From a bacterium (GTDB taxonomy: Bacteria > Cyanobacteriota > Vampirovibrionia > Obscuribacterales > Obscuribacteraceae): a stretch of 64,000 nt of DNA. Each line of letters starts with the position of its first letter. Positions within the stretch are counted from its first letter, which is position 1. The position numbers and the translations under genes are program-made. This document shows, piece after piece, positions 27,864 through 36,882 of this stretch. The notes beneath the pieces were generated by a model. The model was not told the DNA's origin and did no database searches. It saw nothing but the letters and a program-made list of their open reading frames with translations. The stretch covers positions 124,001 to 188,000 of the forward strand of contig WGMS01000014.1 in NCBI GenBank assembly GCA_016124935.1, written 5' to 3'.

Positions 27864-29537
27864 TTACTTGTGCTGGAGGGCCACGTCTACAGCGAGGGTG
27901 CCGTCAATGTTGTCGAAGACCAGTTTGACCTGGCTGGCGCTGGAGGAAGCTTTGGTCGCCTCTTCAATCTCGTCGGGCATTATAACCGGATTGGGATCAT
28001 CCCAGCTCAGTTGCAGCCCGGTTCCGACCAGGTCTTTGGCGCCCGATGTGTCGGGCGACACGTAGGCGACTTTGCGTTTTTCCATCTCTTGCATTTTGGC
28101 TATGTCTACTTTGTTGCGAGAGAACAGAATGCGCACCTTCTCAAGTCCCGGGTTGTCGTCGAAGGCAAGCCAATCTTGATAAGGAAGGGGGAAGTCCTGA
28201 CCTTTGCGCAAATAGTTGTTGTTGCCGGTGGCAGCCGAGGGGAAGAGCACGGCAGAATTACCGGTGGTGCCCTGTTTCAATACGATATAGGCATAACCGT
28301 CCGAGTCTGGCACCAGGTGAAATCTTATCGCGTCGCCGGATTTGAAAGTCATTTTGTTGTTGCAACGAAAGACCTTGCCGTCGCGCTTCAATTCTATCCA
28401 GTAACTCAAAGAGGATCTCTTCTTGGCTTTGATATCTTCGAAGCTGGCTTTCTTGGTGACTACCGGAGTCGGTTTGTCTTTGGGTTTGATTTTGGCCGGT
28501 TCGGTTTTTTGCTGGGCGATTTTATTGGGCAGGATATCGGCAACAGTACCGTCGAGCCAGCTTTCGATGAAGGAGAGATCTTGAGTAGAGAACTGCCCCT
28601 TTTCGAAGATGAGGTGCTCGGCGGTGGTGCTGAGCACGAATTGTTTATGGGGGGAAGAGATGCGGTTGAAGAGCTTCATGGTGCCTGCCGGGCGGACCAG
28701 TTTGTCTTTGCTTCCCTGAATAAATAGAACCGGCATTTTATCCACATGGGTTGCCACCTTCAATGTCTTGTTCATGAAATTATTGAAGGCGATAAGCTCA
28801 TTGGGTGTCACTTCTGTACGGCACAGAGGGTCTCCGAGCCAGGCTTTGCGCAACTTCTCGTCTTTGGTGGCGGCGCTGACCACAGAATGACCGACATCCA
28901 TCGGGGTGTTGGCGCCCCGGAAAAGAAATTGTTTAACCACGTCGATTGAGCTATCGGCTTTGTCGAAACGATCGCCTGCGGGAACCGAGGTGATAAGACC
29001 ATCTATCAGGGTGGGATATTGAGCCGCTGCGGCCAGGGCTATGCCGCCTCCCATGGATTCTCCGATTACAACCACCGGGATATCTTTATTGGTCTTGTGA
29101 ATTTCATTGAGAGCAAGACCGATATCATATAAGGTGCCATCGAAATCGATGCGGTTCACGCCTTTTTGTACCCAGTGACCGAAGCCCCGGACATCTATTG
29201 CATAGACCGAGATGCCGACCTTCGCCATCTCTCTGGCGAACTGTTCGTAGGTGCCCTTGTGAAGACCGAAGCCGTGGATGGCGAGCATGGCTGCTTTGGG
29301 TTTGCGAGCCTGCCAGATCAAGCAGGGGATTTTGCCGCGGTTGTAAGGACGGTGCTCGGAGAGGGCTTTAGATCCTTCTTCACCTTCGTCCTCGGATAAC
29401 ATGACCTGATACGCGCGCACCGGTTGGTTACGATCCTCGCCTTTGGCCGCGAGACTGCCCTGTGGAACGGCTCCGACCAGGATAGTCAGGGCAAGCGCGA
29501 TCAGTGCCTGCTTCCTTGCCAATTTGCCAATGCTCAT
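27864..29537 (-). CDS. Secreted alpha/beta hydrolase with DUF4384-like C-terminal domain
   Basis: The start is set at ATG 29537 because GAGG lies nine bases upstream; ATG 29546 would put it too close. A signal peptide (ending VPQGSLA) precedes a monoglyceride-lipase-like hydrolase domain with HGFG, the nucleophile motif GESMGG (Ser near 161), the acid in GSKDKLV and the His in AEHLIF, so the triad is present. The C-terminal 190 residues resemble DUF4384, a domain known from proteins with caspase-fold (C14) domains. The paired downstream gene encodes a caspase-like pseudoenzyme. The likely substrate is a lipid or ester in the envelope, not determined. Confidence 0.85.
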   Translation of the reverse strand: MSIGKLARKQALIALALTILVGAVPQGSLAAKGEDRNQPVRAYQVMLSEDEGEEGSKALSEHRPYNRGKIPCLIWQARKPKAAMLAIHGFGLHKGTYEQFAREMAKVGISVYAIDVRGFGHWVQKGVNRIDFDGTLYDIGLALNEIHKTNKDIPVVVIGESMGGGIALAAAAQYPTLIDGLITSVPAGDRFDKADSSIDVVKQFLFRGANTPMDVGHSVVSAATKDEKLRKAWLGDPLCRTEVTPNELIAFNNFMNKTLKVATHVDKMPVLFIQGSKDKLVRPAGTMKLFNRISSPHKQFVLSTTAEHLIFEKGQFSTQDLSFIESWLDGTVADILPNKIAQQKTEPAKIKPKDKPTPVVTKKASFEDIKAKKRSSLSYWIELKRDGKVFRCNNKMTFKSGDAIRFHLVPDSDGYAYIVLKQGTTGNSAVLFPSAATGNNNYLRKGQDFPLPYQDWLAFDDNPGLEKVRILFSRNKVDIAKMQEMEKRKVAYVSPDTSGAKDLVGTGLQLSWDDPNPVIMPDEIEEATKASSSASQVKLVFDNIDGTLAVDVALQHK

Positions 29538-29605
29538 TCGGTACATCCTCGCTGAATTATAGCTTCGGTCTCTCTACTTGCCGATGCCTCTGATTTAGGA
29601 GGCGA

Positions 29606-31678
29606 TCATTCGACAATCTCGGTCTCTTCGACATTGTCATCATCGTCACTGCCCGAATCCGATTTTTTACTGCCTTTCTTGGCTTCGGTCGTTTTAGATT
29701 TTGCTTCTTTCTTGGCTTCGGCTCCGGTTTCGGTTTCGGATTCGTTGCCATCTTCAGATTCGGTGTCTTCCGAGGCAGCTTCCTCCTTGCCATTATCGCT
29801 TTTTTCTTCGCTCTTGCCTGTTTCAGCAGAATCAACAGAATCTGCCGAATCTGTCGACGATCCGGCTGCTTCTTTAGACTGGGAGACATCTTGATCGATC
29901 AAGACAATTAGACCACGCAGATCGTTCATGGTCTCTTTCAGCTCTTCTTCCGAAGCCATGTCGATAACCTGCTGGCGCAGTTTGTTGATGATATCCCGGG
30001 CTTTGTCCTTGTTAGCCTGGCTTACATGCTCATCGTTCTCTTTCAGTTTGCGCTCCAGGGCGTAGATCAAGCTGTCCGACTCGTTTTTCAGCTCCGCCTG
30101 GGCTTTTCTCTCTTTGTCTTCGGTGGCGTTTGATTCGGCCTCTTTCACCATCCTATCTATATCGTCTTTTTCCAGGTTGGTGCTGGCTGTTATCGTAATC
30201 TTCTGCTCTTTGCCACTGTTCAGGTCTTTGGCCGAGACGTTGAGGATGCCGTTGGCGTCGATATCGAAAGAGACTTCTATCCGAGGCACACCCCTGGGGG
30301 CTGGTGCTATGCCGTCCAGGCGGAAGTTGCCCAGCAGCTTGTTGTCTTTGGCCATGGCCCGCTCGCCCTGGAAGACATAGATGTCTACTGCGTTCTGGTT
30401 GTCTTCTGCGGTGGAGCACATCTGGGTCTTGTGGGTGGGGATGGTGGTGTTGCGCTCGACTAACTTGGCGAACACTCCGCCCATGGTCTCGATGCCAAGC
30501 GATAGCGGAGTGACATCAAGAAGCACCAGGTCGGTGACGTCGCCTGCCAGCACCCCTGCCTGTAGGGCGGCACCGGCTGCCACGACTTCGTCGGGGTTGA
30601 CGCTCTGATTTGGCTCTTTGCCTCCGGTCAGCTCTTTGACCAGATTCTTGATGGCGGGGATTCTGGTGGAGCCGCCCACCAGTACAATTTCGTCCAGCTC
30701 TTCGTATTTGAGCCCTGCGTCTTCCAGGGCTTGCTTAACCGGGGTGCGGCATCTTTCCACAAGAGTCGAGGTCAGATCTTCGAATTTTGCCCGGGAGAGC
30801 TTCATGTCAAGGTGCTTGGGGCCGCTCTCGTTGGCTGTGATGAAAGGCAGGTTGATGCTGGTTTCAGTTACGGAGGATAGCTCGATTTTGGCTTTCTCTG
30901 CGGCTTCAGTCAGTCTTTGCAGCGCCTGGGGATCTTTGCGCAGGTCTATCTCTTCCTGGTTTTCGAACTCTTTGGCGATCCAGTTGACTAGGGCGCGGTC
31001 GAAGTCATCGCCGCCCAGGTGGGTGTCACCGGAGGTGGCTCGGACTTCTATGAGACCTTCGCTCACTTCAAGGATCGAGACGTCGAAGGTACCGCCGCCA
31101 AGGTCGAAGACAAGAATCGTTTCGTCTATGTCTTTTTTATCGATGCCGTAGGCAAGGGCTGCGGCGGTGGGCTCGTTGATGATGCGCTGTACTTCGAGCC
31201 CGGCTATGGTACCGGCGTTTTTTGTAGATTGTCTCTGGGAATCGTTGAAATAAGCCGGGACAGTGATGACGGCAGAGTCCACTTCCTGGCCAAGATAGGT
31301 CTCCGCATCCTCTTTGAGTTTGCGCAACACCATGGCCGAGATCTCCTCGGGAGTATAGTCCTTGTCCTTGATGGTGATGCGGCAGCCTCCGTCCGGGGCT
31401 TCTTTGACTCTGTAGGAGACGCTTTTGAGCTCTTCGGAGACTTCGTCGTAACGGCGCCCGATGAAGCGCTTTATAGAATAGACGGTGTTCTGGGGATTGA
31501 CCACAGCCTGCCTTCTAGCCAGAAGACCGACCAGACGCTCATCGGTTTTATTGAACGCCACTACCGAAGGTGTCGTCCGACCTCCTTCGGAGTTCGGAAT
31601 CACAGTCGGCCGACCGCCTTCCATGACCGCCACAACCGAGTTCGTTGTTCCAAGGTCTATTCCTACAGTTTTCCCCAT
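29606..31678 (-). CDS. dnaK: Molecular chaperone DnaK (Hsp70)
   Basis: The 690-residue protein is a full Hsp70: N-terminal ATPase (1-385, starting [14 protein letters not shown], with [13 protein letters not shown] and [10 protein letters not shown]), substrate-binding beta domain and helical lid, then a long, low-complexity acidic and Lys-rich tail (about 610-690). Hsp70 folds proteins with DnaJ and GrpE, neither of which is encoded nearby. The start ATG 31678 is preceded by GGAG at seven bases. No CIRCE operator is visible upstream, so heat control is not obvious from sequence. Confidence 0.97.
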   Translation of the reverse strand: MGKTVGIDLGTTNSVVAVMEGGRPTVIPNSEGGRTTPSVVAFNKTDERLVGLLARRQAVVNPQNTVYSIKRFIGRRYDEVSEELKSVSYRVKEAPDGGCRITIKDKDYTPEEISAMVLRKLKEDAETYLGQEVDSAVITVPAYFNDSQRQSTKNAGTIAGLEVQRIINEPTAAALAYGIDKKDIDETILVFDLGGGTFDVSILEVSEGLIEVRATSGDTHLGGDDFDRALVNWIAKEFENQEEIDLRKDPQALQRLTEAAEKAKIELSSVTETSINLPFITANESGPKHLDMKLSRAKFEDLTSTLVERCRTPVKQALEDAGLKYEELDEIVLVGGSTRIPAIKNLVKELTGGKEPNQSVNPDEVVAAGAALQAGVLAGDVTDLVLLDVTPLSLGIETMGGVFAKLVERNTTIPTHKTQMCSTAEDNQNAVDIYVFQGERAMAKDNKLLGNFRLDGIAPAPRGVPRIEVSFDIDANGILNVSAKDLNSGKEQKITITASTNLEKDDIDRMVKEAESNATEDKERKAQAELKNESDSLIYALERKLKENDEHVSQANKDKARDIINKLRQQVIDMASEEELKETMNDLRGLIVLIDQDVSQSKEAAGSSTDSADSVDSAETGKSEEKSDNGKEEAASEDTESEDGNESETETGAEAKKEAKSKTTEAKKGSKKSDSGSDDDDNVEETEIVE

Positions 31679-31908
31679 TTGAAATCTCCGCGCTGATAAT
31701 GAGTCCGCAAGGATGAAATTTTATCAAAAGATCGGGTAATAACCCGGAGGAAGTCAGTTTTCGTTATCAATAGGAGCTGAAAGACCCGAGTTTATTTATA
31801 GGGCTTACTTCATATGGGTTCATATGAAATCGGGCATATAACAATTAGTGCTTATACTCATGGAATTTCCCGGCACTTTCTCATTGTCTCGATTTACAGG
31901 AGTGGATG

Positions 31909-32307
31909 ATGAATTCCCAACCCGGCTCCAACCAGCAGTCTCCGGATGAACCCGTAAACAGGGACGAACTTCTCGACATGATCCATGCCAAGAGAGGATT
32001 GCCGCCAGGGGCGGAAGCTCCCTCGCGACCGGCGAGGATAACCCATCACGAGATCAAGGCGCTGAAAACCACCACGACCCTGAAAGCCAACACTCCGGTG
32101 GCTGGATTGGCCAAGATTATCGGTGGAATAATCGGTTCAATTACCGGGATTTTCGGTATGCTCATCCCTGCAAAAAGGACCGACAAAGCCACCCGTTGCA
32201 ATCTCAACGGTCATGTCTACCCGCGCAACTGGCAGGGCGACTATCCTGTTTGCACCCATTGCGGCAAACAGATAACCAACCCGGATGAGTTTCGCTCGAA
32301 GAGCTGA
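31909..32307 (+). CDS. Small protein with membrane-like segment and Zn-ribbon-like C-terminus
   Basis: The start is taken at the second of two adjacent ATGs (31909), six bases after AGGAG. The 132-residue product has a polar N-terminus, a hydrophobic Gly/Ile-rich segment (VAGLAKIIGGIIGSITGIFG, about 65-85) that could be a membrane helix, and a C-terminal Cys/His cluster (RCNLNGH... VCTHCGKQI) that may bind zinc. I do not recognise it. It reads away from dnaK and is followed 83 bases later by the nuclease-helicase gene. Confidence 0.7.
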   Translation: MNSQPGSNQQSPDEPVNRDELLDMIHAKRGLPPGAEAPSRPARITHHEIKALKTTTTLKANTPVAGLAKIIGGIIGSITGIFGMLIPAKRTDKATRCNLNGHVYPRNWQGDYPVCTHCGKQITNPDEFRSKS

Positions 32308-32390
32308 GGGCTCCTTCCTTTTCTGGCATTTAATTTAGCCGGACCCATCTTGACCGGAATTCCACAAGATAGTACCATGCATTTGTATGG

Positions 32391-34823
32391 TTGCCTGTCG
32401 ACGAGTTGTGGATGCAGACTATTTCTTTAGGGGTAAGGGAGTTTGCCCTGCCGACGCCCCGGGTGGGCAGTATCGATTCCCAGTCCGGTTATGGAGCGTT
32501 GCCCCAGAGTGGTCAGGATGTCCATAACGCTTTTCTAAATAAAAGAAAGCGTCAGATTCCCGGATACGAGATAGAAGTAAAGCTCTCCAGAAGATTCAGC
32601 CTCGGAGATTATGAAATAAAGGTCTCCGGCCGGGTTGACGGTCTGGTTAAAGATAATCCGGAAAGACCGGTGATAGAAGAGATCAAGACCGATCTCGATA
32701 TTCATCGGCTCGCCAATCTATTGCGCTCGGGAAAGAGTCATCCTTACATTTTGCAGCTGATCTCCTATGGCTATTTTTATCAAGAAGAACATGGTCAGGA
32801 GTGCGACTTGCGAATGATTCTGGTGTCGATGAAAGATGCATCGAGCACCACCATCAACCTGAAGCTGGATAGGAAAGAGTATGAAATCTGGCTCGACAGG
32901 CGTCTCAAAGAGCTGGTCGAAGAGTACGAGACTATTAGTATTCGCAGAGAGCGGCGGCGCAATCTTGCCGACGAATTGAAGTTCCCTTACCACAGCATGA
33001 GACCTGGTCAAGAAGATCTGGGCAAGGCTGTCACTTCTGCCCTGGATGGAGGCAGGTCCTGTCTCATTCAAGCGCCGACCGGTCTGGGCAAGACCGCCGG
33101 AGTGTTGTATCCGGCTCTCAAAGCCAGTCTTGCCGAAGGAGATCAGGTGGTCTATGTCACCGCCAAGAACAGTCAACATGAAGCGGTGGTGGAAGCGACC
33201 AGGCTGCTCAATGACTGTGGGGTGTCGCGACCGCTCAAGACCCTGGTGCTCACCGCCAAATCTAAAGTCTGTCTGAAAGACGAGGTCTATTGCCATTCTG
33301 ACTATTGCGAGTATGCCCGGGACTACTATGAAAAGGTCGACGCAGGAAAGCTGCAAGACAAGGCTTCCGGTGCCGACGTCATGGACGCAGATCATTTTGT
33401 CGCTATTGGAAAGAAGCATCGGGTCTGCCCCTTCGAGTTGTCCTTAGACTGTGTCAGTCGGGCTGATATCGTCGTCGGTGACTATAATTATGTTTTCTCT
33501 CCCCGCAATGTGATGGGTAGATTTCTGCCAGGTCCTTTTAAGGAGAAGGGTCATCAACCGATACTTCTGGTGGATGAAGCTCACAATCTGCCCGATCGGG
33601 CCAAAGGTTATTATGGTGGCGAGATCTCCGAAGAACGCCTGCTCGATATAAAAGCGCGAATCGCCAAAAAGCTTCCCAATTATTCTATAGAGGGGCAGGC
33701 TCTGGTGGAAGAGGTGCTAAAGATAATGAGGGGCTTTGCCAATAGTGGTGGCAGATATAGTGTCCGGCAGATTAGAATAAGCGCCGGTCTATTTGAGCCG
33801 GTGCGTAATAAAATAGGCGAATATGTCCAGAACTATCTGCGTTCTTCAATGCTGCTGCTCGAGCGAGACCCGGTTCTGGAGCTCAATAATCTGGTCTCTG
33901 ATTTTGTCGATGCCCTCGATTATGATGGCGAAGAGTTCGTGGTACTGGCTAAACCGGAAGGCGGAGGCACTCTTAAGGTAGTATGCCTGGATGCTGCCCA
34001 GCGACTGACCGAGACCTATAAGAAAGCGCGCAGTATAATTGCCTTTTCGGCGACTCTGAAGCCCTTCGAGTACTTTGCCAATGTGCTCGGTTTCGATGCG
34101 GCCAAGCTTGATCTGCACGAGTTCGATTCGCCCTTCCCTGCCGATAACAGAAAGCTTTTGATAGTGCCCCAGATCTCGACCAAATACGCCGACCGACCGA
34201 AGAACTATGGCAAAATTTCTGAGGTGATCAAAAGAGTGACAAAGATGAAAGAGGGCAATTATCTGGTGCTCTTTCCCTCTTTTGCGTTTTTAGAAGAGGT
34301 TTTGAGAGTCACCAGACTTGATCACGCCGCCATACTAGTTCAGGAGAGGGTGACCCCCCGGGATAAAGTAAGGGAGACCCTGGATAAGTTGAAGGATTCT
34401 GAGAAAAGCCATGTGCTTTTCGCCGTCCAGGGAGGAATATTTGCCGAAGGCATAGATTATCCGGGAGATATGCTTATTGGAGCGATTGTGGTCGGTCCCG
34501 GACTGCCAAAATTCGACCTTGAAACCGAATTGCTCCAGAGTTATTTTGACAAGAAGTATTCAGAAGGTTATAAATACACCTTTGTCTATCCGGCCATGGC
34601 AAAGGTTACCCAGAGTGCCGGCAGGGTAATTCGCTCTGAAAAAGACCGGGGGCTTATCCTGCTTTTGGGCAGACGGTTTTTGACCCCGCCCTTTATGGAG
34701 GCGATGCCTGATTACTGGCTTGCCCCGGGCAAAGAGAAGCTGGTATCGCAGGCGATACTGGCAGATGTGGATAAGTTCTGGAGAGCCTCTTCTATTATGG
34801 TCGAGCCTGTTGGAAAGAAATAG
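32391..34823 (+). CDS. PD-(D/E)XK nuclease fused to XPD/Rad3-type helicase
   Basis: The 810-residue protein has an N-terminal PD-(D/E)XK nuclease fold (about 50-190) with Asp83 and E97-I-K99, then a superfamily-2 XPD/DinG-like helicase. Helicase landmarks are Walker A QAPTGLGKT (227-235), DEAH (395-398) and motif VI QSAGRVIRSEKDRG. Between motifs Ia and II are five cysteines (294, 301, 306, 346, 354), four of which probably hold the 4Fe-4S cluster of this helicase family. A TTG at 32391 is the first usable start; ATG 32412 is an alternative. Its stop at 34823 is immediately followed by the ATG of the GIY-YIG gene, so the two are a coupled pair, probably in DNA repair. Confidence 0.88.
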   Translation: MPVDELWMQTISLGVREFALPTPRVGSIDSQSGYGALPQSGQDVHNAFLNKRKRQIPGYEIEVKLSRRFSLGDYEIKVSGRVDGLVKDNPERPVIEEIKTDLDIHRLANLLRSGKSHPYILQLISYGYFYQEEHGQECDLRMILVSMKDASSTTINLKLDRKEYEIWLDRRLKELVEEYETISIRRERRRNLADELKFPYHSMRPGQEDLGKAVTSALDGGRSCLIQAPTGLGKTAGVLYPALKASLAEGDQVVYVTAKNSQHEAVVEATRLLNDCGVSRPLKTLVLTAKSKVCLKDEVYCHSDYCEYARDYYEKVDAGKLQDKASGADVMDADHFVAIGKKHRVCPFELSLDCVSRADIVVGDYNYVFSPRNVMGRFLPGPFKEKGHQPILLVDEAHNLPDRAKGYYGGEISEERLLDIKARIAKKLPNYSIEGQALVEEVLKIMRGFANSGGRYSVRQIRISAGLFEPVRNKIGEYVQNYLRSSMLLLERDPVLELNNLVSDFVDALDYDGEEFVVLAKPEGGGTLKVVCLDAAQRLTETYKKARSIIAFSATLKPFEYFANVLGFDAAKLDLHEFDSPFPADNRKLLIVPQISTKYADRPKNYGKISEVIKRVTKMKEGNYLVLFPSFAFLEEVLRVTRLDHAAILVQERVTPRDKVRETLDKLKDSEKSHVLFAVQGGIFAEGIDYPGDMLIGAIVVGPGLPKFDLETELLQSYFDKKYSEGYKYTFVYPAMAKVTQSAGRVIRSEKDRGLILLLGRRFLTPPFMEAMPDYWLAPGKEKLVSQAILADVDKFWRASSIMVEPVGKK

Positions 34824-36488
34824 ATGATCCAGAAAGTTCTAGCTCTTGCCGAAGTCCCTGTCCTGATTCTAGATTGTCAGACCACCGGCGCCAGTCCTGC
34901 CACCGGCAACCTTTTAGAAATAGCCTGGTCTGTATATGGTGCGTCGAAAGAGAAGAGTAACGGCGTTATTTCTTATCTTGTAAAGCAACCTGATGACGAA
35001 GCGATTCCACCTAGAATAACCGCCATCACCGGTATCACCGACGAAGACATGGAAGCTGCCGTCGACCCAAGAAAAATTCTCAAAGAGTTGCGTACGGTTA
35101 TAAATAAGCTTGAGCAACCTCCCCTGTGCGTTATTCACTATGCCCGTTTCGAGCTGCCTTTCTTGCTCGATTTTTTTAAACGTCATGGCAGACGCACGAC
35201 ACTGCCGGTGGAGACTATCTGCACTTTTGAAATAGCAAGAAGAATCTATCCCAATCTCCCTTCTCGAGGGATAAGAGCGCTGGGCGGATATCTTGGGCTG
35301 GAGATGGACGAGTTGAAACGAGCCCGGAGCCATGTCGCTTCGACAAAAGAGATCTGGAGTCATCTGATAAAGGTTCTAGACGAACAGGGTGTTAGGAATG
35401 GCGACGAGCTCAGGTCTTTTCTCTCTAACAAAGCAGAAAGAAGAAAAGGCCCGATAAAATACCCGCTCGATTCTAAAAAGCGTCTGGAATTGCCCGATTG
35501 TCCCGGAGTCTACAGAATGCTCAATTGCAAGGGCAGAGTTCTCTATGTAGGCAAAGCCACCTCTTTGAAAAGTCGCGTCAACAGTCACTTTAGAGGAAGA
35601 AAGAGAAAGACGAGCAAGTCTTTCGAGCTGCTTTCTCAGGTGACAGATATCGTCGTCACCGAATGTGCAAGCCCGATGGAAGCGGCTCTGATAGAGACTG
35701 ATCAGATCAAGCACTATAACCCCGCCTACAACACCAGTCTTAAAGCCGGTTTCAGAAAGCTTGTTTATTACAGTGTCGATTTCAAGAGAGCTTCGGATAA
35801 GCCTTCCAAAAAATTCTGTATAGGTCCCTTCTCATCTTCTTCTATCGTGGAGGATGTGGTGGCGCTAAGTAAGAGCCTCAGCGAAGAGAGCTCTTTTGAA
35901 GGCATGCTCTACGGAATCGATGATGGAGAGCTTATCGATGAGGGGGTCGAACTCTTTCGAGAGTGTTATGGTGAGGAGCTGGCGGAGGATTTCTCGGTAG
36001 ATAATCTGTTAATGCTGGGGATGAAACTGTATCGGAAGACACGCAATATGGTGAGGGCTCAACGACTGGCGGTTCTAGAAGATCAGGCCGACGAAGAAAG
36101 GGACGAAGAAGAGTTTGATGATACGGCAGAGTCTGAAGAACTTCTGCCAGAGGATCTAACCGCCGAAGATGTTCTTGCCAGGCTGGAGTCCGCTCTTATA
36201 TCCATGGCGCGTTCCTGGTTATTGTCAAAAGAGTTGACCAGGCTGCTCAATGTCGAAGTGGCTTATGAATACAGTGGGAAGATCTTGAGGACGGTCTTCA
36301 AAGATGGGCAGATGAACATGGATGGAGACGGCAAAGCGGCAGGCAAGAACAGGTCTCATCCCTGGAAAGGTCTTGCCGTGTCCGATTTCGACCGGTTGAG
36401 GGTGCTTGTCACCGAGATTAGAAGAATGCGATCCCAGGGAAGCGACGTAAATCTGACCCCGGAGAATTATTTGCTCAGCCGCATGTGA
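34824..36488 (+). CDS. DnaQ-like domain plus GIY-YIG nuclease (UvrC N-terminal type)
   Basis: The 554-residue protein begins with a DEDD-type exonuclease fold (about 10-185). Its catalytic residues are eroded: the first motif reads LDCQTTG (Asp17, Gln19 for Glu), the second has HYARFE (Glu110 for Asp), and after His170 the last acid is Lys175. It may therefore bind rather than cut DNA. The GIY-YIG domain (about 222-305) looks intact: GVY (228-230), YVG (241-243), Arg251, Glu291 and YN (302-303). The C-terminal 240 residues are acidic and unassigned; they do not look like the UvrC RNase-H fold. It follows the helicase stop with no gap. Fused exonuclease/GIY-YIG proteins occur in other bacteria, but this pairing is less usual. 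Confidence 0.85.
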   Translation: MIQKVLALAEVPVLILDCQTTGASPATGNLLEIAWSVYGASKEKSNGVISYLVKQPDDEAIPPRITAITGITDEDMEAAVDPRKILKELRTVINKLEQPPLCVIHYARFELPFLLDFFKRHGRRTTLPVETICTFEIARRIYPNLPSRGIRALGGYLGLEMDELKRARSHVASTKEIWSHLIKVLDEQGVRNGDELRSFLSNKAERRKGPIKYPLDSKKRLELPDCPGVYRMLNCKGRVLYVGKATSLKSRVNSHFRGRKRKTSKSFELLSQVTDIVVTECASPMEAALIETDQIKHYNPAYNTSLKAGFRKLVYYSVDFKRASDKPSKKFCIGPFSSSSIVEDVVALSKSLSEESSFEGMLYGIDDGELIDEGVELFRECYGEELAEDFSVDNLLMLGMKLYRKTRNMVRAQRLAVLEDQADEERDEEEFDDTAESEELLPEDLTAEDVLARLESALISMARSWLLSKELTRLLNVEVAYEYSGKILRTVFKDGQMNMDGDGKAAGKNRSHPWKGLAVSDFDRLRVLVTEIRRMRSQGSDVNLTPENYLLSRM

Positions 36489-36882
36489 GCGTCAATCGGG
36501 ACAGGATGATAGAGTCGGTAGATGGCGAAACAGTCGGTCAGGGATAGTGATTTTTTGCAGTCGAGGCTATGGATTGTAGTCAGAGCCTTCATTATGAAGT
36601 ATAAGGAGGATTGAGGGAATCATAAAAGCAGTGAAGCCGCCGGAAATTCCGTTTCTCATCGTGGTTCAGAATCGTACTAAATTTGTAGTATTAGCAACAG
36701 TTTAGTAGATGGGATATGCATTGGGCAGGAGATTTACCCTGAATCTATATATGAAGCCGATATAAAATCAAATGGAAAAGTTTATCAATTCTTAGAACCG
36801 GCTTCCTTCCGGTCAAAATCCAGGATAATACACCGGTAACTTACTAGATCTATTATTCATCATTACTGTTATTGGAGTTCTC
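36489..36882. other. 394-bp intergenic region before the APC permease
   Basis: No gene of any size is supported here. An inverted repeat with 5-bp arms (ACCGG at 36797-36801, CCGGT at 36809-36813) lies about 70 bases before the permease start and could be an operator. AT-rich stretches (around 36750-36775) may hold a promoter. Only a six-codon reading frame follows an SD-like sequence. Confidence 0.4.

Noticed and set aside
27561-28727. A 388-codon open frame on the plus strand across the caspase and hydrolase genes
   Set aside because: It runs antisense to two well-supported genes with clear motifs, and its product has no recognisable features.
29577-29605. Terminator after dnaK
   Set aside because: A short stem (GCCTC/GAGGC) is present but no T run follows on the dnaK strand.
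30618-31696. Open frames on the plus strand inside dnaK
   Set aside because: The minus-strand Hsp70 motifs are complete; these frames are shadows.
31679-31908. CIRCE heat-shock operator before dnaK
   Set aside because: A partial likeness (TTAGTGCTTATACTC) lacks the inverted repeat and spacing.
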